Positions 18,005 through 29,830 of a stretch of 64,000 nt of DNA are shown piece after piece; position 1 is the stretch's first letter; every line of letters starts with the position of its first letter. The notes below the pieces were generated by a model, which did no database searches, was not told where the DNA came from, and saw only the letters and a program-made list of their open reading frames with translations. This DNA comes from Adiantum capillus-veneris (Eukaryota > Streptophyta > Polypodiopsida > Polypodiales > Pteridaceae): NCBI GenBank assembly GCA_014529385.2, contig CM043942.1, positions 55,380,393-55,444,392 of the forward strand, written 5' to 3'. The position numbers and the translations under genes are program-made.

Positions 18005-20693
18005 TATGCAAAGGTATCGACAATGCAATGTATGCTGCTTGTTGTGATGTCATTTCTTGTGCGTTGATCAATGCGCCACCAATATTTTTCAAGCGTTCCA
18101 ACATTGGTAAGTTGTTCTTCTTGCAAGCTTCAACCACGTGTTTGATTGCTTTGCTTACGGAGCTGTCATTTTTTGTCATGTATGATGTGCAATATGCAGC
18201 TGCATCGTGTCCATTGAAAATAAATTGAATATCAATATTTGCATCCCACAATGCACAAAGTTTCTTGTTGAAGTTATTTGTGAAAATGTCCTTGGGGTCT
18301 CTTTTCAAAAGAACTGTTGGCTCTGTTATGTTTATGCAAAGTGCTTGGAGGTAGTCCTCTTCGTCCATATTCAGTGTTTCTAACCAAGCATCAAACGACA
18401 GTGTCGGTTCACGTTCTAAAGCAAGGAGCTACTGATCGATATGTCTCTTCCTGTCGACAATTTATTGTCTTGTTGTGTTGTTCACATTGTTTGGGCATAA
18501 GATAATTGTCCTTCTTGAGGGTGGTCGTGGGAAGCCAAATCGACACAAAGTTTTGTGCTTTTTGCATGTCTTGCGATGTGAGTGAATCTGGAAAGCTCTC
18601 AAGGATTCATCAAGCTCATCCTTGTTCGTCGTTATATATGAATCAATAAAATCCACCACCTCGTCATTCGAAGCAATGCCAAATACAGGTGCGTTTTCTA
18701 TCCAAAGCAACCCATGGTCATGTTGGCTTCCTCTTTGTTGGAACTCAGTGACAAAGAAATAATCCATCAGCTCACCGAGAATGGTTTTGTCACGTTTTAG
18801 TTCTTTCTTAGTTTCTCTAAATCTGTGGACATAATATCGAGCTGTTGTAGTACGATCTGATTGGACTAGTGTTATCATGTAAGCACACATATTGGATTGA
18901 TTGTCTTCAACAATGTGTGGATTGAGTTTAATCAAGCAATCCATCAACGGCTTCCACCTTTGCTCTGCGCATGAGAATGTAATAAAGATCGTGGTTTGTC
19001 CTAATTGTCGAATCATGGCGAAAACATTGCGCTTAAGTTTTGCTTTGTAGTCAGTGGAAGTCCGCAAATTCTCAAAGTCACTATATCCGACTTGGGATGA
19101 AAGTAGTTGTTCGACATTCGTTGTTGATTGAACGTCTTTAGCTTGCAGCTGCTTGCCTCGCAGCTTACCTTTACGTAAACACACCCATATAGAGCCGAGG
19201 ACCTTGGTGATGATAATCTTCATTGTCTTGAAAAAAATATTCTCGATATCTCCTACAAATCTTCTGTCCACATTCTTAAGCTCCCATTGCGCGACTTTCT
19301 GATACCTTTTTTTTGCCAAGAGATGATATTGCCTTCTTTCGCCAAAGAACAATGTTGGGAAAGATAACTCTTCACAAGATTCATCGTCAAAAAGGCTCAA
19401 TGGTGCAAACCCCTAGCAAGGTGCAACACTCTTGGCTTGTGCATTGTGATCTACAACTTGCTGAGAAGTGTAAAGTCCATGGAAAAGAGTGTCAGATGGT
19501 TCTTGGTCATCTACAGAGTTATCAAAGTTAGGAGAGATAGCAATGTCGGAGCTTAAAGAGAAGGAAGATGACCAAGAAGAATTGATAGTGGCACCATTTT
19601 CAAGATACAATGGCTTAAGCACAAGTTGATGCAATGCTTGTAGCACAAATGTGGGCCGGATAGCTCCACTTAGGTATGCATGATCATATTCTAATTTTCT
19701 CTTGATCTCCACAAGGAGAGTAGCTTGATCGTCTGTGAAGCAAGGCAATACAGTTTGCACCCTAGAAAAATCTGCCATAACGTTGACAATGCTTCCTCGC
19801 AACCCATATTGCCCCTCAAGTAAGTTCTCTTATTTGGGCAAATGGAATTCTAAGAGACACAAGACGGCGCTCTATAGCATTCAATTGCGAAACACTCTCC
19901 ATACTTCGATTGAAAACTAGCAACCCTTGCATGCAAAAAGGTGGAGTTTGTTGAAATTTCAATGCCGCTTGCAAGCAACACATGCATGAGAGTCCATGTG
20001 CAAAGTAGTGACAAGGACTCTCAACTCCTTCAAGAGAAGCAAGTCACCGTCTGATAATAGCCTCAAATTCTTACGAAAAAACAAACCATTGCAAGAGGCA
20101 CATGGATAGCATGGAGCATCTAGAATTTTTCTTGCGTAAAGAGTTGTTTGTGATTTTGACACCCTCACGTCACTGCTTGGTTGCAAACTCGGGTCTTTCC
20201 ACATTTTATAAACCTTAGTTAAAATTTGCTTGCTTGAGAATGAAGAAGGATAGGACGCTTGAAAGAGCTGAACAATATCTTTAGCACTTGCAAATGGATT
20301 CTCATTAATCAACGTGGTCGAGCAAGCAATGTCATATTTTCTCCAAACACAACGTGGCTGTTTAAAATGCTTTGACGACATAGAAATCCATACACATTTT
20401 GGTTCAGAAATAATGGAAGCAAGTGAAGGTATTGCAGATGTGGATTCTATGCTTATGCCTCCACAAAAAACAGATTTGATAAACTTCTTATTTTGGAAGA
20501 CATGGACAACACATGTCACATTAAATTGTCGGCAAAACAAGATAACCAAGTGCATGCTCAAGAGCCGAGATGTTCCTCGTGTATGTATCAAAGTGTTCAA
20601 GTGGTCATGCAATGTGGTGCTACCAACAACACTATTTGTCCATGGTGCAATCCATACAGCTCGTTTTTTACTTTTTATTGTTAGCAAGGTCAA
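18005..20693 (-). pseudogene. Helitron Rep (HUH endonuclease) region
   Basis: This is the rolling-circle nuclease part of the Helitron transposase, N-terminus at 20693. The first piece (20693-19959) has two CxxC pairs (PCASCNGLFF and ACVACKRH). A stretch RQFNVTCVVHVF with downstream VCGG-like sequence is weakly reminiscent of OTU proteases. The second piece (19802-19413) has DFSRVQTVLPCFTDDQATLL. The third (19400-18462) carries the nuclease motif EFQQRGSQHDHGLLW with H227 and H229, an HUH motif with Asp in the middle. The fourth (18368-18005) has AAYCTSYMTK, the two-tyrosine motif. All four ORFs lie in the same frame and are separated by scattered stops, so one long ORF has decayed. It continues into the helicase beyond the LTR insertion. 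Confidence 0.85.
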
Positions 20694-20906
20694 GCATTAT
20701 AAGGTCAAGAAGATGTTTTTCCAATTCAATGAGAGACATAGAACAATTGAAGAGACAAATCAAAGCTTGCAAAACATCATCGTTACTATTATATGTAGAC
20801 AAAAAATTGGCAAAACATAAAGCTTTTTGTCATTTACAAAAAAGGATGAAGGATAGGCAGCCATACTACCGTTCTTCAAGCAAAAGGTTAGGAGGAAAGA
20901 TACAAT

Positions 20907-21897
20907 TTAGGGTGCCTTGTAATCAATCACAAAACCATGCTTGCCTATAGAGTATGTTCCAGCTTTGCTAAAGGAAACAAGAGATGATTTCAAGTCTAAC
21001 AAGTTCTCATAAAAAAGGCTGAGAAAAGGCTTGGAAAAATTTAGAACTACATCCACGATATTTCCTTGCAGAATTACTTGTACAGCTTCTCCATTTTGCA
21101 AACAGATTTTAGATTGAAGAGAAGGCAACTTCATAATCTGCACACGCTTTCCACACGAGTAACAAAAGGGGTGGCAAATTTGACGACTAACATTTCTGCC
21201 TTTGCAAGAGTCACACACATATTCCACCTCCAAACTGTTGATGTTAACCATCTCCAAAGTTCCAAAGACCTACAAACAATTATGAGATTAAAACTTGCAA
21301 GCAATACTCACGCAAATAGATCTAGTTAAAGTAGATTACCTTCTTCCCAAATCCCATACTAGTGACTTGTTTTGAGAGATGCTGCGAGAAAAAAACTCTT
21401 TAAATTTTCTGGCAATGCACAGATAAGAGTTGCGTCCACCACAGATAATATGCTTGATGCTGCTTTGAAGACGTTGATGTTGTGCGCAACACATGAAAAA
21501 GAACCCTTGGTTTTCAAAGCAGCAACCAAGAGATGATAATCGACACGCCTGGAAGGAACAAATAGCAACTGCAAAAATAATCCAGATTAGAGATAAGCCT
21601 TAAGATATCAAGGCAAAATTGATCAAAATGACTCACACTTGCTCTATCATTGGATGCAGGGCCATCTGCGATGGTTAAACGATAACTATCACCACCATCG
21701 ACCTTGGAGGTCTCAACCTTCACAACAGTGAACACAATAGTGGGAGCGAACTCAATCACTGCCTTATCAGTAAGCAACTCCTTAATTCTATGTTCACGGT
21801 AAACATGTAAACAACAATCAAAGCTTTCAACTTTTACAACAGTAGTGGCAGCATTTGCATAGAGAGCCCACAAGCTAGTACCTCCATCTTTCCACAC
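20907..21897 (-). pseudogene. RPA-like single-strand DNA-binding protein associated with the Helitron
   Basis: Minus-strand ORF pieces upstream of Rep. The 21897-21514 piece contains IVFTVVKVETSKVDGGDSY and LTIADG, as in RPA70/OB-fold proteins. The 21257-20907 piece contains YVCDSCKGRN and HPFCYSCGKR, a four-cysteine zinc ribbon like that of the RPA large-subunit C-terminal domain. The pieces are in different frames, so introns or frameshifts separate them. Plant Helitrons are known to carry RPA-like genes next to Rep-Hel, and the strand and order fit. The assignment of each piece is by short motifs only. Confidence 0.5.
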
Positions 21898-21928
21898 TTT
21901 TCTCTTGACATACGCCCCCTCAATACGC

Positions 21929-22210
21929 TGTCGTGCAGCTCTGCAGCCATGTAGAGAAACAGAGCAGACAAATGCAAGCTAAGCTTCTTTGAAGCCTACA
22001 CATTTAATGGTCAATGATCAGGGCTTGTTAACAGGCCAATTTAATGATTAATATATGCCAGATGCGGCTTTAAAAGGCCAACTGATACCTTAATGATGCC
22101 AAAAATGACTATGCTTGAAGTGAGCACAGATGGGAGTTTATGATCTAGAACTGTAGTGCTTGAAGTGCTCTACTGGCCTATCTTTACGGCTCCTCGATTG
22201 GAGCTACGGT
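21929..22210 (+). repeat. Fragment of a gypsy LTR related to element 1
   Basis: This starts TGTCGTGCAGCTC and follows the first part of the LTRs at 37090 and 51590 through CTTTACGGCTC near 22190 and the following GATTGGAGCTACG. Similarity is clearly lower than between the two element-1 LTRs, so it is an older relative. It stops abruptly where copia coding sequence begins near 22211. Confidence 0.75.
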
Positions 22211-23735
22211 GAAAATGAAGGACTCCGGGAATTGGCAATTGGCCATGCAGTCAAAGATGACAGCTCTGCATAAAAACTAGACATGGAAGCTAGTTAAATT
22301 ACCACAGGGCAAAAAGGCTCTACCTTGTAAATGGGTTTACAGGTATAAGATCACCAATCATGATAGTCACCCAAAGTACAAAGCAAGGCTTGTTGCCAAG
22401 GGCTTTAAGCAAGAACAAGGCATTGACTTTGATGAAGTCTTCTCTCCGGTGGTCAAGATGACTACATTGAGATGCTTTCTTGCATTGGTTGCCATATTAG
22501 ATTTGGTGTTGCACCAAATGGATGTCAAGACAGCGTTCTTGCATGGTGATTTAGATGTGGAAATTTACATGCAGGAGCCAGAAGGGTTTGTTGAGAAAGG
22601 CAAGGAAGATTGGGTATGCCAGTTGTTAAAGAGTCTTTATGGCTTAAAACAATCACCGAGGGCATGGTACCATAAATTCCACAAGTTTATGCTTTCTCAA
22701 GGCTACAAACGTAGTGAGTTCGATCACTGTCTATATACAAAGAAGGCTAAGGATGGTAGTTGGCTAATCCTTATTTTGTATGTGGATGACATGTTGATTG
22801 CTGGCAAGCACATGAAGAAATTTCAGCTTTGAAGTCAAAGATGGCCTAATCGTTTGACATGAAAGACATGGGTGAGGCAAGTCATATACTTGGTATGCGC
22901 ATTGAGAGAGACAGATCAAAGAAGTTGATTTGGTTATCTCAAACAGAGTATATTGACAAGGTTTTGCAACGTTTCAATATGGAGAAGGGAAAGGCATTGA
23001 GTGTTCCATTGCCACCATATGTGAAACTTAGCAAACAAGATTGTCCTGTGTCTGAGGAAGAACAGGCTGAAATGGATAAGATTCCATATGCGTCTGCAGT
23101 GGGTAGTTTAATGTATGCAATGATTGCTACTCGCCCAGACATTGCATTTGCAGTGGGAGTAGTAATTCGATACATGTCAAACCCAGGCAAGAAACATTGG
23201 GAGGCAGTGAAAGGAATATTGAGATACCTAAAAGCTACAAAGAGTATGCGTATATGCTATGGGAGTCAGGAGCTAAGTGTAAGGGTTTTACAGACTCAGA
23301 TTATGCAGGTGACTTAGACAACCGAAGGTCTACGTCAGGGTATGTCTTTACATTGGTTGGTGGAGCAGTATCATGGCGTTCTAGATTACAAGATTGTGTT
23401 ACTCAGTCTACTATAGAGGTTGAATATGTTGCAGCATCAGAGGCATGCAAAGAATCAATTTGGCTTAATCGACTAGTAACAGATTTGGGAATCAAAGAAG
23501 AGATGCCTGTGTTATATTGTGATAGTCAAAGTGCTATACAATTGTCTTGCAATCCAGTTTATCACTCAAAGACAAAGCATGTGGATGTGAAGTATCATTT
23601 CATCAGGGAAATGCTCGAGGATAAGCAAATTTAGCTTGTCAAAGTTCACACCACAGAAAATCCTGCTGATCTACTTACAAAAGGACTTCCCTCAGAGAGC
23701 TTTGCGCATTTTCTCAAGCAGTTAGGTGTAAGGTA
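22211..23735 (+). pseudogene. Ty1/copia pol remnant: reverse transcriptase and RNase H
   Basis: The 3' half of a copia polyprotein. The RT part has NWQLAMQSKM, a stop, KWVYRYK, ARLVAKGFKQEQGIDF, MDVKTAFLHGDL, SLYGLKQSPRAWY and the catalytic YVDD in LILYVDDMLIAG. After a frameshift near 22830 it continues with MKDMGEASHILGM and YASAVGSLMYAM. After a second shift near 23280 the RNase H part follows: GFTDSDYAGDLDNRRSTSGY, STIEVEYVAASEA, LYCDSQSAIQL and KTKHVDVKYHFIRE. It ends near ENPADLLTKGLP. Gag, protease and integrase are missing. At least one stop and two frameshifts make it inactive. Confidence 0.92.
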
Positions 23736-23825
23736 GTACATCACTTCTCTACATCTCTTGTATATTAGCTTGTATAGTAGCTTCTCTCACACTTAAAGTA
23801 CCACATTGGACTTTAAGTGGGAGGT

Positions 23826-24041
23826 TGTTGGGGTATAAAGCCCAATGTGGTCGCCCAGGTAAGTGGGTGGGCCGCCAGGTATGTACACATATTCTTTTGT
23901 AAAAACCTAATAAGAACTCACTATGCTCTACACATTACAGTAGAGCGAGTTCACCATATCGTCGTGCTCTTCTTCTCGCACTCTCTCTCGCGTCGCACTT
24001 CCGCTCGTACTCCTTCAACTTTCATCACCTTGCCAGTGCCA
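23826..24041 (+). repeat. Probable 3' LTR of the copia remnant
   Basis: A short purine tract (AAGTGGGAGGT) ends at 23825 and is followed by TGTTGGGGTATAAAGCCC, a typical copia LTR start. The end is guessed near 24041 at ...CAATCA. The matching 5' LTR is not in the window, so the 3' boundary is uncertain. Confidence 0.6.
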
Positions 24042-25584
<1,543 letters not shown>

Positions 25585-25784
25585 NNNNNNNNNNNNNNNN
25601 NNNNNNNNNNNNNNNNNNNNNNNNNNNNNNNNNNNNNNNNNNNNNNNNNNNNNNNNNNNNNNNNNNNNNNNNNNNNNNNNNNNNNNNNNNNNNNNNNNNN
25701 NNNNNNNNNNNNNNNNNNNNNNNNNNNNNNNNNNNNNNNNNNNNNNNNNNNNNNNNNNNNNNNNNNNNNNNNNNNNNNNNNNNN
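25585..25784. other. Assembly gap (200 N)
   Basis: Exactly 200 undetermined bases. The round number suggests a fixed-size placeholder, so the true length is unknown. Confidence 0.99.
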
Positions 25785-26009
25785 GGGTGCTTGACTTTGG
25801 TGCATGATTAAGGTGCTTGAGGGTGCCTTGAGAAGCTTGCCTGAGATACTTGCCTGAGATGCTTGAGGGAAACCCCTACTTCAAGTGCCTAGTCATGCTT
25901 GATGACTAAGGGGCTTGCTCATCCAAAGTCAAAAAGATCCCTACAAGGAGGGGGGTGAGCCTACAAGGGGGGGGGGTGAGAGAGAACACACACCACACAC
26001 ACACACACA

Positions 26010-26077
<68 letters not shown>

Positions 26078-27100
26078 CAAGGGAAGCCCCAGCTTGAAGA
26101 GGCAGCAAGGACACTTGTCAAGTTCCTCCTCATGTTGCTCTCATGGTGTGCCTGAAACCTATTGATTGGCCATCCAAGGGGTCCAATGATAATAAAGGAT
26201 ATTTAATTAATTGATTTTGCATTTATCAAGTCCTCTCTCTCAAAGGGGAAAGGGGGACACTTGTCCCAAGGCTATCCCTGTTGCTTGTAATGGCTCCTGC
26301 TTGTGATTGGCTAGGCCTGGAGGGGTCCAATGAGCTTCAAGCATGAGCCACAAGGGGGGGTCGACCCAAGCAAGCTAGGGGGGTGCTTAGGGGGTATACT
26401 CACCCACACACACTCACAAACACTCTCATTGTGTACTTCGCAAAGTGCAAGAGCTGCCTCTCTTTCTCCAAGTAAGTAGAGGTTGAGAGCCTACACCAAC
26501 ACTCTTGGCTATGGAGTGCAAATCCATCCAAGAGCCATGCTTCAATGCTTGAGCTTGCCATCTATTTCTTCTTCATTACTATGCTATTATGTATGCTAGC
26601 GCAATAGTTATGATAAGTGAGGAACTAGCTCTTTCTCGTATGAAATGTTTCTTCTTCCTCTTCCCTACCCTCATTCCCTGCTAGCTCTCTCCACCTTCGA
26701 AGGTGTTTGAGGTCTTGGGACTGAGGCTTGGTATAGTTAAATCTTTCTTCAAGTTTAGGTTATGCTATGATGGTGATGCATGAAGCTTTCCATCTTCATT
26801 GCTTCACCTAGGTCACAAGGAACACAAAGAATGTATTGTAACAAGTCTCTCTTTATGGGAGAAATCATAATAGAAATGCCTATTGGAGGGGGGACCGGCT
26901 CCACATAAATCCGGTCCTCAACTGTTGTCACGTTCTCTAAATTCTCTCTCTTGCAAAAGTATTGTCTATGCCAAGTTAACTAATTGCTATGATTATGTTG
27001 CTATCTTCAATTATGTCAACCCGCTATGCTCACAAAATCATTTCTTGAAAGTACTCTTATTAAATTCCGCTACTATCAAATTGAATAGGCAAATTCCATT
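25785..27100. other. Gene-free stretch with (CA)n and G runs
   Basis: A near-pure CA tract lies at about 25988-26075, preceded by two G-rich runs near 25950 and 25969. Downstream are CAAGG/GGGG-rich direct repeats (AAGGGGGG-type, 25940-26390) and a GGAGGGGGGACCGG block near 26886. The texture resembles an LTR or leader of a retroelement, but I could not find a partner copy or coding part. Confidence 0.5.
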
Positions 27101-27104
27101 ACAG

Positions 27105-27235
27105 CTCAGAAAAAGCACTTTAATAATGAAATATCCATAAACTTGCTATCCTTTTGCATAGTGCATAGTTCACTTATGCTTTTATTGCATGAAAACTGTA
27201 ATAAATAACTATTTATCGATTTCCATTACATACCT
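27105..27235. repeat. Dispersed repeat, copy 1
   Basis: About 130 bases starting AGCACTTTAATAATGAAATA, closely matched in the same orientation at 33262-33382. No coding sequence. The family is unknown. Confidence 0.8.
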
Positions 27236-28606
27236 TTCCGTTAGGAAGCAACCACCTTTAGTTGCTAAGTAAGGAATCTGCAAGCACCATATTAGAGAGT
27301 TTGAGACTTTAGAGCCAATTTGGAAATCACTGATGTCTTAAAGATTTGGCCATATGGACAAATCTCAAACTTTTTTTAAAGGCAACTCCTTCCATAAGAT
27401 AGTACTTGAAAATCTCTTTTGAGCCATGATCTCAAAGCTTTGGCCATGTGTTCAAATCTTAAGCTCCTTTTGAAAGTGATTATTGGAAAATTCCCAAATT
27501 CACTAATATGGTGTTGGCCAGCAGCAAATTATACTTCAAAAATAATGGTTAAAATTATGTATAAAAAAATATCACGGAACAAAATAAAAAGCCATAAACT
27601 GAAACAAATGAATTTGCTTATGCCTACCGTCATCCACATGCTGTATATTATAATGTCCCATACCACAAGAATAGACATTATATGTCATATATCTGAATGT
27701 ATGTAGATATCATTCGTCACAATCATTGTTACATAATCAAATTTCATTAATTCAATGTATACTATTGACATCATATGATCATAAACCAAATTCAAAAATC
27801 CAACTCCAACTCCAACACCAAATCCAAATCCAAATCCAAATCACGTTCATTATATACCTGGGTAACAAAATCATACTAGGGGCAGTGGTGGCCAATCACT
27901 GCAACATGATTTTGTAATCAATGTTCCCTAAATCAACGAATCAATACTAATCAAGCGTGCTACCTAAATCAGTGAATATGCACTTGTGCTACCTAAACCG
28001 ACAAATTTTCACTAGTAATGTTTAAGCTAGAGAATCTATTGTTTGCTGGTATGCAGCCTAAATCAGCAAATCTGCACTCATGCTACCTAAATCGGTGGAT
28101 CTACATGGATAATTGGTGTTGCCTAAATTGGACAATCTACACTAAGATGAACATTTACACACTGCCTAAATGCAAATATGTGTGCACACGACCAATGGAC
28201 TAAGCAAGGCATAAAAGACAAAACATTTACTACCTTTTTGTCATCAAATTGGAGTATATTTTATTTGACATCACCTTAGCTCATGTGAGTAGCTTTTAAA
28301 GTTGTCTGGTGGTATTCTCCATTGTTGTAAAAGTCCAAAACTAGCTGAGTGTAGCTCCTTAGGTATATCTACAACAAAATCACTTAAAACAAGTAAACAA
28401 AGTGAGCATTTATCAAACGAGTAAAATAAATTGAGGGATTGTGTACGATGTATAGACTTATAACGATCAGTAAACTAGCACATGTAAGAAGTTTTTGAAG
28501 CCTGAGGTTTGGTATAGTTTGTTGTGCTTAGCTCTTTTATAATATGCATTGTTTGAGTAGGAAAACAAGTTTTGACAATGATTCTAAGTTACTTCAACTC
28601 ATGTGT
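27236..28606. other. Gene-free stretch with degenerate tandem repeat
   Basis: No gene recognised. From about 27931 to 28175 a degenerate unit of 29-37 bases recurs roughly seven times, centred on GCTACCTAAATC followed by an AATCTGCACT-like segment. A related block in the opposite orientation lies at 33770-34035. A short CCAAAT run lies near 27815-27840. Confidence 0.55.
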
Positions 28607-29830
28607 TTAGATATACATGATGGCAATAAGAATCTTTATCACCGTGCATCCTACACTCCATATATCTACATGACGTACATAATTGTCTCCTATTATAACT
28701 TTTGGTGCCATCCAAAAAATAGACTCTTTGATGGATTTGCAAGCATCAGTTATTGTGTCCTCATGAAATGTTTTAGATACTCCAAAGGAAGCCAATTTCA
28801 CAAAAACATTAGAATCAACAAGCATGTTTCCAGCTTTGATATCTTTATGAAAACTTCTTTTCTTATGAAGATACTCAAGACCAAGAAGTAATTGTGTTTT
28901 GTAGATAGGAACAAGAGACTCACTAAATGTGCCAAATCTTTCTAGCATGCTTTGAATAGATCCGCTAAAAAACATCCTCCAAAAATATATAAAGAACACT
29001 GCCTCTTCATCTTTGTCCATATCTATGTAACCAACAATATGTTTGTGTCTTATCTCTTTATATAACGAGATTCTCTTTCTAGACAAGTCATGTAAAAAGC
29101 TTTCTCTTCATCATTAGTCATGTTTTGAAACTTCAAATGTTTCATTGGCATAAGCTCTCCAATGGATTGATTGATGCCACAAAACAACCGTCTCTAGATG
29201 TTGCAAGAGCTGCAAGTATCAAGGGGAGCCTTTGCATGTCTATCCCATCACCACAAACATCAAAACCACACTTGAGGACCTGATGCATGGTTTGAGCTTC
29301 TTGTGATGCAATGGCCTCTTCTCATAGTCTGCAATTGCCAATGGTGGCAACTGAGCAAAGCCACTTGACGTTCCTGATGCATTAGTGAGATATCTCATGT
29401 CATTGTGCGAGGTATCGAGATAGCCAAGTGATGAACTGGATGTGGAAGAGTTAAATGTTGAGAGGAGATTTTGATTGCCCCCTAGAGGAAATGAAAATGC
29501 CATCAAAGCATTGTTGAGAGATCTTTCTAATGGTTTGGTCATTGCATCTAATGACTAAGCATGATTCAGTGGAGACAAAGTCCACTTTTGTGCTCTAGTG
29601 TGTGGCCTTTGAGCTTCAAAAGAGACTTCTCTAATTGTCTCTTGTTAATCAAGTGTTGAGGCAGGGGCAGGAGATGTTGGCTTGCCATGCCATGCTAGAG
29701 GGGATCCCAAACCTTTAGCCAATGAGCTTGGACTCTTTGCCGCATTTCCCAAACATTTAGCCAATGAGCTTGGACTCTTTGCCGCATTTGAATCAGAGAC
29801 ATTTTTGTCCTTGTCTAATAAATGCTGCAT
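28607..29830 (-). pseudogene. MAPKKK (YODA/ANP-like) gene fragment
   Basis: This is a minus-strand copy of part of a plant MAP kinase kinase kinase. The N-terminal Ser/Pro-rich region (29830-29240) includes a tandemly duplicated NAAKSPSSLAK segment and QLPPLAIADYEKRPLHHKKLK. The kinase part follows after frame damage: EIRHKHIVGYIDMDKDEE, GSIQSMLERFGTFSE, YKTQLLLGLEYLHKK, the catalytic loop HKDIKAGNM and WMAPKVI. The Mg-binding DFG reads SFG (LASFGVSK) and the glycine loop is not visible, so it cannot be an active kinase. It stops in subdomain IX near VDIWSVGC. No introns interrupt what is visible. It is either a decayed retrocopy or a captured gene fragment. Confidence 0.8.

Larger units (their letters stand above)
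6650..21897 (-). mobile_element. Helitron with Rep, helicase, endonuclease and RPA-like parts, split by an LTR element
   Basis: Minus-strand coding pieces in order are: an RPA-like zinc/OB protein (21897-20907), an N-terminal Rep region (20693-19413), the Rep HUH nuclease (19400-18462), the post-HUH two-tyrosine region (18368-18005), a PIF1-like helicase (9300-7292) and an APE-like endonuclease (7305-6650). Once the LTR element at 9301-17999 and one copy of its 5-bp duplication are discounted, the Rep and helicase pieces from 20693 down to 8030 share one reading frame apart from a few stops. A Rep-Hel-EN order is known from Helentron/Helitron2-type elements. Neither terminus is mapped. The element is dead in this copy. 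Confidence 0.8.

Noticed and set aside
25906-26155. Cys-Val or His-Thr repeat ORFs
   Set aside because: They are translations of the (CA)n tract on either strand.
27931-28175. CRISPR-like array
   Set aside because: The repeat units are degenerate and variable in length with no constant repeat-spacer pattern, and the DNA is eukaryotic.
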